From assembly GCF_035982055.1 (NCBI RefSeq), contig NZ_CP108427.1, forward strand, positions 2,108,001 to 2,172,000: a DNA stretch of 64,000 bases. The letters are read 5' to 3'. Under the pieces are notes generated by a model, which ran no database searches, was not told the DNA's origin, and saw only the letters and a list, made by a program, of their open reading frames with translations. The DNA comes from Streptomyces sp. NBC_01288 (lineage in GTDB: Bacteria > Actinomycetota > Actinomycetes > Streptomycetales > Streptomycetaceae). Position numbers and translations under genes: made by a program. Positions 8,533 through 17,335 of this stretch are shown here, one piece after another (the first letter of the stretch is position 1; each line of letters starts with the position of its first letter).

Positions 8533-9684
8533 TCAGGCCACCGACCCGATCCGTCGGGCGGGCAGCGACGTCGCGTCGTGGTGGATCGGCGTGTGTGCGC
8601 CGGTGAGTGAACTGCCGCTGCCGCCACGCCTGTTGGCGACGATCTCCGCCGCGATCGACAGGGCCGTCTCCTCGGGCGTACGCGCGCCGAGGTCGAGCCC
8701 GATCGGGGACCTGAGCCGCGCCAACTCCAGCTCCGTGACGCCGACTTCACGCAGGCGCTCGTTGCGGTCGAGGTGGGTGCGACGGGAGCCCATCGCGCCG
8801 ACGTACGCCACCGGGAGGCGCAGGGCGAGCTGGAGCAGGGGTACGTCGAACTTGGCGTCGTGGGTGAGGACGCACAGGACGGTGCGGGCGTCGACGTCCG
8901 TGCGGGCGAGGTACTTGTGGGGCCACTCGACGACGATCTCGTCGGCGTCGGGGAAGCGGGTCCGGGTGGCGAAGACGGGGCGGGCGTCGCACACCGTGAC
9001 GTGGTAGCCGAGGAACTTGCCGACGCGGACCAGGGCGGAGGCGAAGTCGATCGCGCCGAACACGATCATCCGGGGTGGCGGGACCGAGGACTCGACCAGG
9101 ACGGTGAGCGGGGCCCCGCAGCGGGAGCCCTGCTCGCCGATCTCGACCGTGCCTGTGCGGCCCGCGTCCAGATGGGCGCCGGCCTCGGCGGCGATCGTGC
9201 GGTCCAGCTCGGGGTGGGCGCCGAACCCGCCGTCGTAGGAACCGTCGGGGTGGACGACAAGCGCGCGGCCCCGCAGGTGAGTTGGGCCGGAGACGACCCG
9301 GGCCAGGGCCGCCGCCCCGCCGCTCGTCGCGGTGGAGAGGGCGGCGGTGATCACCGGTCGGGCGGGGTCGCCGACCCGTACCGGTGTGACGAGGATGTCG
9401 ATGACTCCGCCGCAGGTCAGGCCGACGGCGAAGGCATCCTCGTCGCTGTAGCCGAAGCGCTCCAGGACGGTTTCGCCGTCCGCGAGGGCCTGTTGGCACA
9501 GTTCGTAGACCGCGCCCTCCACACAGCCCCCGGAGACCGAGCCGATCGCCGTGCCGTCGGTGTCCACCGCGAGGGCGGCGCCGGGCTGGCGGGGCGCGCT
9601 GCCGCCGACGGCCACCACGGTGGCGACGGCGAAGTCGCGGCCCTGCTCGACCCACCGGTGCAGCTCTTCGGCGATGTCCAGCAT
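8533..9684 (-). CDS. XdhC/CoxI-family molybdenum cofactor insertion protein
   Basis: A 383-residue accessory protein that binds and sulfurates molybdenum cofactor and helps insert it into xanthine-dehydrogenase-type enzymes. The N-terminal XdhC/CoxI domain has VATVVAVGGSAPRQPGAALAV and GSVSGGCVEGAVYE; a central part continues to about residue 190. The C-terminal Rossmann-like XdhC_C domain (about 205-345) includes MIVFGAIDFASALVRVGKFLGY and VAYVGAMGSRRTH. The last 35 residues look disordered. It is the last gene of the minus-strand purine unit, 43 bases after the permease, consistent with one transcript that also makes the dehydrogenase subunits. Confidence 0.93.
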   Translation of the reverse strand: MLDIAEELHRWVEQGRDFAVATVVAVGGSAPRQPGAALAVDTDGTAIGSVSGGCVEGAVYELCQQALADGETVLERFGYSDEDAFAVGLTCGGVIDILVTPVRVGDPARPVITAALSTATSGGAAALARVVSGPTHLRGRALVVHPDGSYDGGFGAHPELDRTIAAEAGAHLDAGRTGTVEIGEQGSRCGAPLTVLVESSVPPPRMIVFGAIDFASALVRVGKFLGYHVTVCDARPVFATRTRFPDADEIVVEWPHKYLARTDVDARTVLCVLTHDAKFDVPLLQLALRLPVAYVGAMGSRRTHLDRNERLREVGVTELELARLRSPIGLDLGARTPEETALSIAAEIVANRRGGSGSSLTGAHTPIHHDATSLPARRIGSVA

Positions 9685-9727
9685 CTCGGTCTCCTAACGA
9701 GGTTGCGGGGAAGGGTAGTTGGGGGGG

Positions 9728-11188
9728 CTAGTGCACGCCCAGCCAGCTCTCGACAGGGTTGAGGGCAAAGTAGACGAGGAAGATGACGGTCAGCCCCCAC
9801 ATGAAGGCGCCGATCTCCCGCGCCTTGCCCTGGGCGGCCTTGATGGCGACGTACGAGATGACTCCGGCGGAGACGCCCGCGGTGATGCTGTAGGTGAACG
9901 GCATCACAACTATCGTCAGGAAGACAGGGATCGCGGTGGCCCGGTCGGCCCAGTCCACGTGCCGGGCGTTCATCAGCATCATCGAGCCGATGACGACCAG
10001 GGCGGCGGACGCGACCTCCTGCGGGACGATCGCGGTGACCGGGGTGAAGAAGAGACAGGCGGCGAAGAACAGGCCGGTGACCACCGAGGCGAGGCCCGTT
10101 CGGGCGCCCTCGCCGACCCCTGTCGCCGACTCGATGAAGACGGTCTGGCCGGAGCCGCCCGCCACGCCGCCGATCGCGCCGCCGGCGCCGTCGATGAACA
10201 GCGCCTTCGAGAGACCCGGCATCCGGCCCTTGGCGTCGGCGAGGTTCGCCTCGGTGCCGACGCCGATGATGGTGGCCATCGCGTCGAAGAAGCCGGCCAG
10301 GACAAGCGTGAACACGATCATGCCGACCGTCATCGCGCCAACCTTGCCCCAACCGCCGAACTCCACATGGCCGAAGAGCGAGAAGTCCGGCATCGAGACC
10401 GCGCTGCCGTGCAGTTCGGGGGCGGAGCCGCTGGCCCACTGCTTGGGGGCGATGACCCCGGCGGCGTTCAGGATCGCGGCGACGACCGTGCCGGTGATGA
10501 TCCCGATGAGGATCGCGCCGGGCATGTTGCGGGCCTGGAGCATGAAGATCAGGAGCAGGGTCCCGGCGAACAACAGGACGGGCCAGCCCGCGAGTTCACC
10601 CGCCGGGCCGAGGGTGAGCGGGGTCGCCTTGCCCTGGTGCACAAAGCCGGACTTGTAGAAGCCGATGAGCGCGATGAACAGGCCGATGCCCATCGTGATG
10701 CCGTGTTTCAGCGCGAGCGGGATCGCGTTCATGATCATCTCGCGCAGGCCGGTGACGACGAGCAGCATGATCACCACGCCGTACATCACGCACATGCCCA
10801 TCGCCTGCGGCCAGGTCATCTGCGGGGCGACCTGCGAGGAGAGCACACCGGAGACGGAGAGGCCGGCGGCGAGGGCGAGGGGCACCTTGCCGACGAAGCC
10901 CATCAGGAGGGTGGTGAAGGCCGCCGCGAACGCGGTCGCGGTGATCAGCCCTTTCTGGCCGAGCGTGTCCCCCGCGACGTCCTTGCCGGACAGGATCAGG
11001 GGGTTGAGCAGCAGGATGTACGCCATCGCCATGAAGGTGGTGACTCCGCCGCGCACCTCACGCGCGACGGTCGATCCCCGCCGGGATATGTGGAAGTACC
11101 GGTCGAGCCAGGACCGGCCGGCCGGGACGCGGGTTCCTTCACCCGAGTCCTCGGCGGCGGTCCTGGGTTCCACTGACTGCTGGGTCAT
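9728..11188 (-). CDS. NCS2-family purine permease (AzgA/PbuG type)
   Basis: A 486-residue cytoplasmic-membrane transporter with about 12-14 hydrophobic segments. Family features are the opening VAREVRGGVTTFMAMAYILLLNPLIL, the segment GVVIMLLVVTGLREMIMNAIPLALKHGITMGIGLFIALIG and GSGQTVFIESATGVGEGARTGLASVVTG. This subfamily imports hypoxanthine, guanine or adenine with protons. The start at 11188 is preceded by GGGAGA at good spacing; a TTG 15 bases earlier is a poorer choice. It sits between the dehydrogenase subunits and the XdhC protein, so it probably supplies purines to that enzyme. Confidence 0.93.
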   Translation of the reverse strand: MTQQSVEPRTAAEDSGEGTRVPAGRSWLDRYFHISRRGSTVAREVRGGVTTFMAMAYILLLNPLILSGKDVAGDTLGQKGLITATAFAAAFTTLLMGFVGKVPLALAAGLSVSGVLSSQVAPQMTWPQAMGMCVMYGVVIMLLVVTGLREMIMNAIPLALKHGITMGIGLFIALIGFYKSGFVHQGKATPLTLGPAGELAGWPVLLFAGTLLLIFMLQARNMPGAILIGIITGTVVAAILNAAGVIAPKQWASGSAPELHGSAVSMPDFSLFGHVEFGGWGKVGAMTVGMIVFTLVLAGFFDAMATIIGVGTEANLADAKGRMPGLSKALFIDGAGGAIGGVAGGSGQTVFIESATGVGEGARTGLASVVTGLFFAACLFFTPVTAIVPQEVASAALVVIGSMMLMNARHVDWADRATAIPVFLTIVVMPFTYSITAGVSAGVISYVAIKAAQGKAREIGAFMWGLTVIFLVYFALNPVESWLGVH

Positions 11189-11344
11189 GGGGCCATCTCC
11201 CAAGGTTCACAGGGGCACCCGTCGGCCGCCTCGGCGGCGCGCGGGATTTGGGATGGACGACCCGGGGGACGGCCCGAGACGAACAATGGGGGCCCAGGGG
11301 GGACCAACTCCCCCCAGGGCGTCACCGGTTGGGACCTCGAAAGG

Positions 11345-13741
11345 TCATGTGCCCGTGAGGTGCTCCGGGCGTACCGGTGTCCTGTTCAGTTCCAGCCCGG
11401 TCGCGTTCCGAATTGCCGCCAGGACGGCCGGAGTCGACGACAGGGTGGGGGCCTCGCCGATGCCGCGCAGCCCGTACGGGGCGTGCTCGTCGGCGAGTTC
11501 GAGCACATCGACCGGAATGGTCGGGGTGTCGAGAATCGTGGGGATGAGGTAGTCCGTGAAGGACGGGTTCCTGACCTTCGCGGTCTTCGGGTCGACGATG
11601 ATCTCCTCCATGACCGCCACGCCGAGACCCTGGGTCGTACCGCCCTGGATCTGGCCGATGACGGACAGCGGGTTGAGCGCCTTGCCGACGTCCTGCGCGC
11701 AGGCCAGTTCGATGACCTTGACGAGGCCGAGTTCGGTGTCGACCTCGACGACGGCGCGGTGCGCGGCGAACGTGTACTGGACGTGCCCGAAGCCCTGTCC
11801 GGTACGGAGGTCGAAGGGCTCGGTCGCGCGGTGCCGCCACTCGGCCTCGATCTCGACGGTCTCGCCTTCGAGGACGTCGACCAGATCGGCGAGGACCTCG
11901 CCGCCATCGGTGACCACCTTGCCGCCCTCCAGGAGGAGTTCGGCGCTGGCCCAGGCCGGGTGGTAGGTGCCGAGCTTGCGGCGGCCCATCTCCAGGACCT
12001 TCTCGCGGACCAGCTCGCAGGAGTTCTTGACCGCGCCACCGGTGACGTACGTCTGCCGTGAGGCCGAGGTCGAACCGGCGCTGCCCACCTGCGTGTTCGC
12101 CGGGTGGATCGTCACCTGCGTGACGCCCAGCTCCGTGCGGGCGATCTGCGCGTGGACGGTGACTCCGCCCTGGCCGACCTCCGCCATCGCGGTGTGCACG
12201 ACGGCGACGGGTTCACCGCCGACAACTTCCAGGCGGACCTTGGCCGTTGAGTAGTCGTCGAAGCCCTCGGAGAAGCCGACGTTCTTGATGCCGACCGCGT
12301 AACCGACCCCTCGTACGACGCCTTCGCCGTGCGTGGTGTTGGACAGGCCACCCGGCAACTGCCGTACGTCGGCGGCCTCTCCGGCCGCGAGCCACTGCTG
12401 CTCGGGCGGCATGGGCATCGCCTTGACGCGGCGCAGGAGTTCGGCGACCGGTGCCGGGGAGTCGACCGGCTGCCCGGTCGGCATGATCGTGCCCTGCTCC
12501 ATCGCGTTGAGCTGACGGAACACGACCCGGTCCATGCCCACCTTGTCGGCCAGCTTGTCCATCTGGGCCTCGTAGGCGAAGCACGCCTGGACCGCGCCGA
12601 AACCGCGCATCGCGCCGCAGGGCGGGTTGTTGGTGTAGAGCGCGATGGCCTCGATGTCGACGTCGTCGATCACGTACGGTCCGGCGCCGAGCGACGAAGC
12701 GTTTCCTACGACCGCCGGAGAGGCCGACGCGTAGGCGCCGCCGTCCAGGACGATCCGGGCCTTGAGGTGGGTGAGCTTGCCGTCCTTCGTCGCGCCGTGC
12801 TCGTAGTAGAGCTTGGCGGGGTGGCGGTGGACATGCCCGAAGAAGGACTCGAAGCGGTTGTAGACGATCTTCACCGGCTTGCCGGTGCGCAGGGCCAGCA
12901 GGCAGGCGTGGATCTGCATCGACAGGTCCTCGCGGCCGCCGAACGCGCCGCCGACGCCGGAGAGCGTCATACGGACCTTGTCCTCGGGCAGGCCGAGCAC
13001 GGGCGCGATCTGCTTGAGGTCCGAGTGCAGCCACTGGGTGGCGATGTAGAGGTCGACGCCGCCGTCCTCGGAGGGGACCGCGAGTCCGGACTCCGGGCCG
13101 AGGAACGCCTGGTCCTGCATGCCGAAGGTGTACTCGCCCTCGACGATGAAGTCGGCGCGCTCGCGGGCGGCCGCCACGTCGCCGCGCACGATCGGCTGGC
13201 GGTGCACGATGTTCGGGTGCGGGACATGGCCGATGTGGTGGTCGTCGCGGCCCTCGTGGATGAGGATCGCGTCCGGCGCGGTCGCGGACAACTCGTCGGT
13301 GATGACCGGGAGTTCGCGGTACTCGACCTTGATCTTCGCGGCGGCGCGGCGGGCCGTCTCCGGGTGGTCGGCGGCGACGATCGCGACCGGCTCGCCGTGG
13401 TGGCGGACCTTGCCGTGCGCGAGGACCGGGGTGTCCTGGATCTCCAGGCCATAGTTCTTCACGTCGGTCGGCAGGTCGTCGTAGGTCATGACGGCGTAGA
13501 CGCCCGGGGTCTTCAGGGCCTCGACGGTGTCGATGGAGACGATCTCGGCGTGCGCGACCGTGGAGCGCAGGATCTGGCCCCAGAGCATGTCCTCGTGCCA
13601 CATGTCGGACGAGTACGCGAACTCGCCGGTGACCTTGAGGGTGCCGTCCGGGCGGAGCGTGGACTCGCCGATGCCGCCCTTGGTCTTCGAACCCTGGGTG
13701 ACCTTGGTGGGAGTACCGATGGGGGCGCCTTTGACAGACAT
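11345..13741 (-). CDS. Xanthine dehydrogenase, molybdopterin-binding subunit
   Basis: The 798-residue catalytic subunit of a three-subunit xanthine dehydrogenase / purine hydroxylase. Recognisable elements are the N-terminal aldehyde-oxidase a/b hammerhead (residues about 30-140, GEFAYSSDMWHEDMLWGQILRS), the cofactor-binding segments GVGGAFGGREDLSMQIHACL and GAMRGFGAVQACFAYE, QVGSAGSTSASRQTYVTGGA, and the C-terminal GIGEAPTLSSTPAV holding the expected catalytic Glu. The start at 13741 lies one base after the stop of the 2Fe-2S gene, so translation is probably coupled. The frame stays open upstream across the iron-sulfur gene, but those codons are a shadow. The substrate is inferred as hypoxanthine/xanthine from the permease and PucR neighbours. 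Confidence 0.95.
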   Translation of the reverse strand: MSVKGAPIGTPTKVTQGSKTKGGIGESTLRPDGTLKVTGEFAYSSDMWHEDMLWGQILRSTVAHAEIVSIDTVEALKTPGVYAVMTYDDLPTDVKNYGLEIQDTPVLAHGKVRHHGEPVAIVAADHPETARRAAAKIKVEYRELPVITDELSATAPDAILIHEGRDDHHIGHVPHPNIVHRQPIVRGDVAAARERADFIVEGEYTFGMQDQAFLGPESGLAVPSEDGGVDLYIATQWLHSDLKQIAPVLGLPEDKVRMTLSGVGGAFGGREDLSMQIHACLLALRTGKPVKIVYNRFESFFGHVHRHPAKLYYEHGATKDGKLTHLKARIVLDGGAYASASPAVVGNASSLGAGPYVIDDVDIEAIALYTNNPPCGAMRGFGAVQACFAYEAQMDKLADKVGMDRVVFRQLNAMEQGTIMPTGQPVDSPAPVAELLRRVKAMPMPPEQQWLAAGEAADVRQLPGGLSNTTHGEGVVRGVGYAVGIKNVGFSEGFDDYSTAKVRLEVVGGEPVAVVHTAMAEVGQGGVTVHAQIARTELGVTQVTIHPANTQVGSAGSTSASRQTYVTGGAVKNSCELVREKVLEMGRRKLGTYHPAWASAELLLEGGKVVTDGGEVLADLVDVLEGETVEIEAEWRHRATEPFDLRTGQGFGHVQYTFAAHRAVVEVDTELGLVKVIELACAQDVGKALNPLSVIGQIQGGTTQGLGVAVMEEIIVDPKTAKVRNPSFTDYLIPTILDTPTIPVDVLELADEHAPYGLRGIGEAPTLSSTPAVLAAIRNATGLELNRTPVRPEHLTGT

Positions 13742-13742
13742 G

Positions 13743-14336
13743 TCAGACCGCCTCTCCCTGCCGGGCGGCCGCCAGGCGTACCGCGTCCATGATCTTCTCG
13801 TAGCCGGTGCAGCGGCACAGGTTGCCCGAGAGCGCCTCGCGGATGTCCGCGTCGATCGGGGTCGGGTTGTGCTCCAGCATCTCGTCGGCGGCGACGAGGA
13901 GACCAGGGGTGCAGAAACCGCACTGGACGGCGCCGGCGTCGATGAACGCCTGCTGGATGGGGGCGAGTTGGGTGCCCTCGCCGGTCTGCGAGTCGGTCGG
14001 CCCGGGCTGCCGGGCCGGGGACCCTCCCTGGAAAAGTGTGTCACTTTTCGCAGAAGTGTCACACTTTCCCGACCCACCTCCCCGCTGCCGCGCGTAGTCC
14101 GCGAGCCCCTCCACCGTGACGACCTCGCGACCCTCGACCTGCCCGGCCGCGACGAGACACGAACACACCGGGATGCCGTCGAGGCGGACGGTGCAGGAAC
14201 CGCACTCGCCCTGCTCGCAGGCGTTCTTCGAACCCGGGAGGCCCATCCGCTCCCGCAGCACGTACAGCAGGGACTCGCCCTCCCACACGTCGTCCGCTTC
14301 CTGCGGGCGGCCGTTGACCGTGAAATTGACGCGCAT
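13743..14336 (-). CDS. Xanthine dehydrogenase, 2Fe-2S subunit with inserted linker
   Basis: A 197-residue electron-transfer subunit. The plant-ferredoxin-type cluster is at CEQGECGSCTVRLDGIPVC (about residues 40-60). The second, helical-domain cluster is at CGFCTPG and NLCRCTGY. Family members are usually about 160 residues; the extra length is an approximately 40-residue segment between VEGLADY and LAPIQQAFIDAGAVQ, exactly at the junction of the two domains. That segment encodes a pair of palindromes at 14030-14069. Both clusters are intact and the frame is kept, so the protein is probably functional. Its ATG overlaps the stop of the FAD subunit by one base (TGATG). Confidence 0.93.
   Translation of the reverse strand: MRVNFTVNGRPQEADDVWEGESLLYVLRERMGLPGSKNACEQGECGSCTVRLDGIPVCSCLVAAGQVEGREVVTVEGLADYARQRGGGSGKCDTSAKSDTLFQGGSPARQPGPTDSQTGEGTQLAPIQQAFIDAGAVQCGFCTPGLLVAADEMLEHNPTPIDADIREALSGNLCRCTGYEKIMDAVRLAAARQGEAV
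14030..14069. repeat. Paired palindromes inserted in the 2Fe-2S subunit gene
   Basis: Forty bases made of two palindromes (AAAAGTG-tgt-CACTTTT and AAGTGT-c-ACACTT). They are also near-complementary to each other: arms of about 16 bases with one mismatch and one bulged A. GC content is about 45%, far below the flanking coding sequence. It lies within the codons of the non-conserved interdomain segment and keeps the reading frame. Confidence 0.85.
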
Positions 14337-15235
14337 CAGGCGACACTCCCCTTCTCGATGGAGCGGCCGTCAGTGCCGCGGTACGACTCCCAGGTCCAGG
14401 TCAGCGTGCGGCGGGCCATGATGCCGACCGCGTGGCGGCGGTAGCTCGCGGTGCCCCGGACGTCGTCGATCGGGTTGCAGGCGGCGGCGCACAGGTCCGC
14501 GAACTGCTTGGCGACCGACGGCGTGATGATCTTGCCGCTCTCCCAGAAGCCGCCCTCGTCGAGCGCCGCGTTCAGGAATTCCTCGGCGGTCTTCGCCCGG
14601 ACGGGGGTCGGCGCGGCCGATCCGATGCCGGTGCGGACCGTGCGGGTGGCCGGGTGCAGGGCGAAGCCGAAGGCGCAGACGGCGATGACCATGGCGTTGC
14701 GGGTGCCGACCTTGGAGTACTGCTGCGGGCCGTCCGCCTTCTTGATGTGCACGGCCCTGATCAGTTCGTCGGGGGCGAGCGCGTTGCGCTTCACGCCGGT
14801 GTAGAACTCGTCGATCGGGATGAGCCGCGTGCCGCGCACCGACTCGGCCTCGACCTCGGCGCCGGCCGCGAGGAGCGCGGGGTGGGCGTCGCCGGCCGGG
14901 GAGGCGGTGCCGAGGTTGCCGCCGACGCCGCCGCGGTTGCGGATCTGCGGGGAGGCGACCGTGTGCGAGGCGAGGGAGAGGCCCGGCAGCTCGCCGCGCA
15001 GGTTCTCCATGATCCGGGTGTACGGGACCGAGGCCCCGAGCCGCACGCTGTCGGCGCCGACCTCCCACTCGTAGAGGTCGCCGATGCGGTTCAGGTCGAG
15101 CAGGTACTCGGGCCTGCGGTGGTCGAAGTTGATCTCGACCATCACATCGGTGCCGCCCGCGATCGGTACTGCGGTGGGGTGCTCTGCCTTGGCGGCGAGC
15201 GCCTCCTCCCAGCTGGCGGGGCGAAGGAAGTCCAT
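14336..15235 (-). CDS. Xanthine dehydrogenase, FAD-binding subunit
   Basis: The 299-residue flavoprotein subunit of the CoxM/XdhB type. It carries the FAD motif VPIAGGTDVMVEINFDHRRPEYLLDLNRI near the N-terminus and the second conserved stretch ASPQIRNRGGVGGNLGTASPAGDAHPALLA (about residues 95-125). The C-terminal domain (from about residue 185) has the CO-dehydrogenase-flavoprotein fold. It passes electrons from the iron-sulfur clusters to NAD+ or another acceptor. As first gene of the minus-strand unit, it faces the PucR regulator across a 312-base divergent promoter region. Confidence 0.95.
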   Translation of the reverse strand: MDFLRPASWEEALAAKAEHPTAVPIAGGTDVMVEINFDHRRPEYLLDLNRIGDLYEWEVGADSVRLGASVPYTRIMENLRGELPGLSLASHTVASPQIRNRGGVGGNLGTASPAGDAHPALLAAGAEVEAESVRGTRLIPIDEFYTGVKRNALAPDELIRAVHIKKADGPQQYSKVGTRNAMVIAVCAFGFALHPATRTVRTGIGSAAPTPVRAKTAEEFLNAALDEGGFWESGKIITPSVAKQFADLCAAACNPIDDVRGTASYRRHAVGIMARRTLTWTWESYRGTDGRSIEKGSVA

Positions 15236-15547
15236 GACCGGCTCTCTTCTTCGTCTCGTGGGTCGTACGGATCAAGCCAGTTCGTGTGCGGCGGGTCCGG
15301 CTCGTTCATGTGCTGTTAATGCAGCGTGAGGTCAGTACACAGCGCCGTGCGCGGAGCGGGTCAGTCACGGAAACCATGAAGGAGTTGGCTGGCCAGCGCG
15401 GGCATCTTGTAGATTCATATGAACAGAGGTCATCAGTAACCCCTCCGATTCCCTGTGGAAACGCGGGAAACAGCCCCGCACGGCCCCGCACCCACAGCAC
15501 CTCTTGGTTCATCGTAGTTTTCTAGACAAAGAACGGCGGCGACGGCG
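15236..15547. promoter_or_regulatory. Divergent promoter region between xdh operon and PucR
   Basis: A 312-base gap with no credible gene. It must hold promoters for both directions and the likely PucR binding site. The part near pucR is notably AT-rich (ttggttcatcg... tagacaaag), with a possible -35/-10 pair for the regulator, but I cannot assign an operator with confidence. Confidence 0.5.
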
Positions 15548-17221
15548 ATGCGGCTGCGCGCACTTCTGGACACCGATGCGCTGGGGCTGCGGCTGCTCGG
15601 CGGCGAGGACGAGCTGGACCGCACGGTCCGCGGGGTGATGACCACCGACCTGCGCGACCCGAGCCGCTACCTCTCGGGCGGCGAGCTGGTCCTGACCGGC
15701 CTGGCCTGGCGCAAGAACGCCTCCGACACCGAGCCGTTCGTACGGCTCCTGGTGTCCGCCGGGGTGGCCGCGCTGGCGGCCGGCGAAGCCGAGCTCGGAA
15801 ACATCCCGGACGACCTGATTCAGGCCTGCGCCCGGCACCGGCTGCCGCTGTTCGCGGTCAACGAGTCGGTGGCGTTCGCGACGATCACCGAGCATGTCGT
15901 ACGGCAGGTGTCCGGCGAGCGGGCCGGTGATCTCGCGGCCGTGGTGGACCGGCACCGCCGGATGATGACCTCGGGTCCGGCGGGGGGCGGCCCGGACGTG
16001 GTCCTGGACCTGCTCGGCTCCGACCTGGATCTACGGGCGTGGGTGCTGTCGCCGACCGGGCGGCTCATCGCGGGTTCGAAGGTGTCGGGGCCGGCGCTGC
16101 CCGTCGACGTGTGCGCGAAGCTGGCCGCCGAGCAGCTGGCCGCCGCCCGCACGGGCCGCCGGGGGCCGCACCGGCTGGCGCTGGGCGGCTCGACGTACTC
16201 CCTGTTCCCGATCCGTGGCGGCGGGCGGTCCGCGCAGGGTTCGCGGGACGTGCGCGAGACGGTGCTGTCGGACTGGCTGCTCGCGGTCGAGGCGGACGCC
16301 GGGGACTGGCCGGACGAGCGCCTCGACCTGTTGCAGGGCGTCACGCAGTTGATCGCGGTCGAGCGGGACCGGCGGGACGCGGCGCGCACGGTCCGCAGAC
16401 GGCTCGCGCAGGAAGTCCTGGAACTGGTCCAGACGGGCGCCGCACCGGCCGAGATCGCCGCCCGCCTACGGGTCGCCGCTCCCGTGCTGCTGCCCGGGCT
16501 CGGGGCGGCCCCGCACTGGCAGGTCGTCGTGGCCCGGGTCGAGTGGGACGGCGCAGACATGGAGGCCGGCCCGGTCGCCCAGTCGCTCCTGGAGGAGATC
16601 CTGGTCGACCCGCTGACGACGGGCCCCGAGCCCTCCGACCGCATCGCCGTGGCCCACACGGGCGACGAGGCGATCGCGCTCGTACCGCTGCCCGCGGTGT
16701 CGGCGGAGCACGACGGCTCCGAGTCCGGCATCCACGCGGACGTGCTGCTGGAGGCCGTACGGGATCCGCTGTCGGCCGGGCTCGACGGCGACGGGCGGGT
16801 CACGCTCGGGGTGAGCGCGGCGGTGCACTCGGCGGAGGGGCTGCACGGGGCGCTGGAGGAGGCGCGGCACGCGCGGCGGGTCGCCGCCGCCAGGCCGGGC
16901 CGGGTGTGCGCGGCGGGCCACCAGGAGCTGGCCTCGCACGTCCTCCTCCTCCCCTTCGTGCCGGACGACGTACGACGGGCCTTCACCGCGCGTCTCCTCG
17001 ACCCGCTGCGCGACTACGACCGCCGGCACCGCGCGGAGCTGATCCCGACGCTGGAGGCGTTCCTGGAGTGCGACGGTTCCTGGACGCGCTGTGCGACCCG
17101 GCTGCACCTGCACGTCAACACGTTGCGCTACCGGGTCGGCAGGATCGAGCAGTTGACGAGTCGTGACCTCTCGCGCCTTGAGGACAAGCTGGATTTCTTC
17201 CTGGCACTGCGGATGAGCTGA
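15548..17221 (+). CDS. PucR-family transcriptional regulator
   Basis: A 557-residue regulator. The N-terminal PucR domain (about residues 1-125) has RYLSGGELVLTGLAWRKNASDTEPFVRLLVSAGVAAL. A middle GAF/GGDEF-like region follows. The C-terminal helix-turn-helix is of the PucR type (LEAFLECDGSWTRCATRLHLHVNTLRYRVGRIEQL, the last ~55 residues). PucR proteins control purine and allantoin breakdown in response to nitrogen or purine intermediates. Its divergent position to the xanthine dehydrogenase genes makes it their likely regulator. The ATG at 15548 matches the usual MRLRALLD opening. Confidence 0.92.
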   Translation: MRLRALLDTDALGLRLLGGEDELDRTVRGVMTTDLRDPSRYLSGGELVLTGLAWRKNASDTEPFVRLLVSAGVAALAAGEAELGNIPDDLIQACARHRLPLFAVNESVAFATITEHVVRQVSGERAGDLAAVVDRHRRMMTSGPAGGGPDVVLDLLGSDLDLRAWVLSPTGRLIAGSKVSGPALPVDVCAKLAAEQLAAARTGRRGPHRLALGGSTYSLFPIRGGGRSAQGSRDVRETVLSDWLLAVEADAGDWPDERLDLLQGVTQLIAVERDRRDAARTVRRRLAQEVLELVQTGAAPAEIAARLRVAAPVLLPGLGAAPHWQVVVARVEWDGADMEAGPVAQSLLEEILVDPLTTGPEPSDRIAVAHTGDEAIALVPLPAVSAEHDGSESGIHADVLLEAVRDPLSAGLDGDGRVTLGVSAAVHSAEGLHGALEEARHARRVAAARPGRVCAAGHQELASHVLLLPFVPDDVRRAFTARLLDPLRDYDRRHRAELIPTLEAFLECDGSWTRCATRLHLHVNTLRYRVGRIEQLTSRDLSRLEDKLDFFLALRMS

Positions 17222-17335
17222 CCCGAAGATCCCACGACTTTGTGAATTCTTTCACCCACCCTCTTGGCCGGGCCCTACGATCCGTGCTGAGATGCCACCA
17301 CTCAACAGCTCAATGGTGTGCTCGGGGAGGGCAAC

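Noticed and set aside
6189..8750. Minus-strand open frame of more than 850 codons extending the LysE gene upstream
   Set aside because: It is the complement of the kinase gene; high GC keeps the frame open. Composition is Arg/Gly/Ala-rich without domains.
13742..14077. N-terminal extension of the molybdopterin subunit
   Set aside because: It overlaps the 2Fe-2S gene and crosses the palindromic insert; MSVKGAPIG at 13741 is the natural start.
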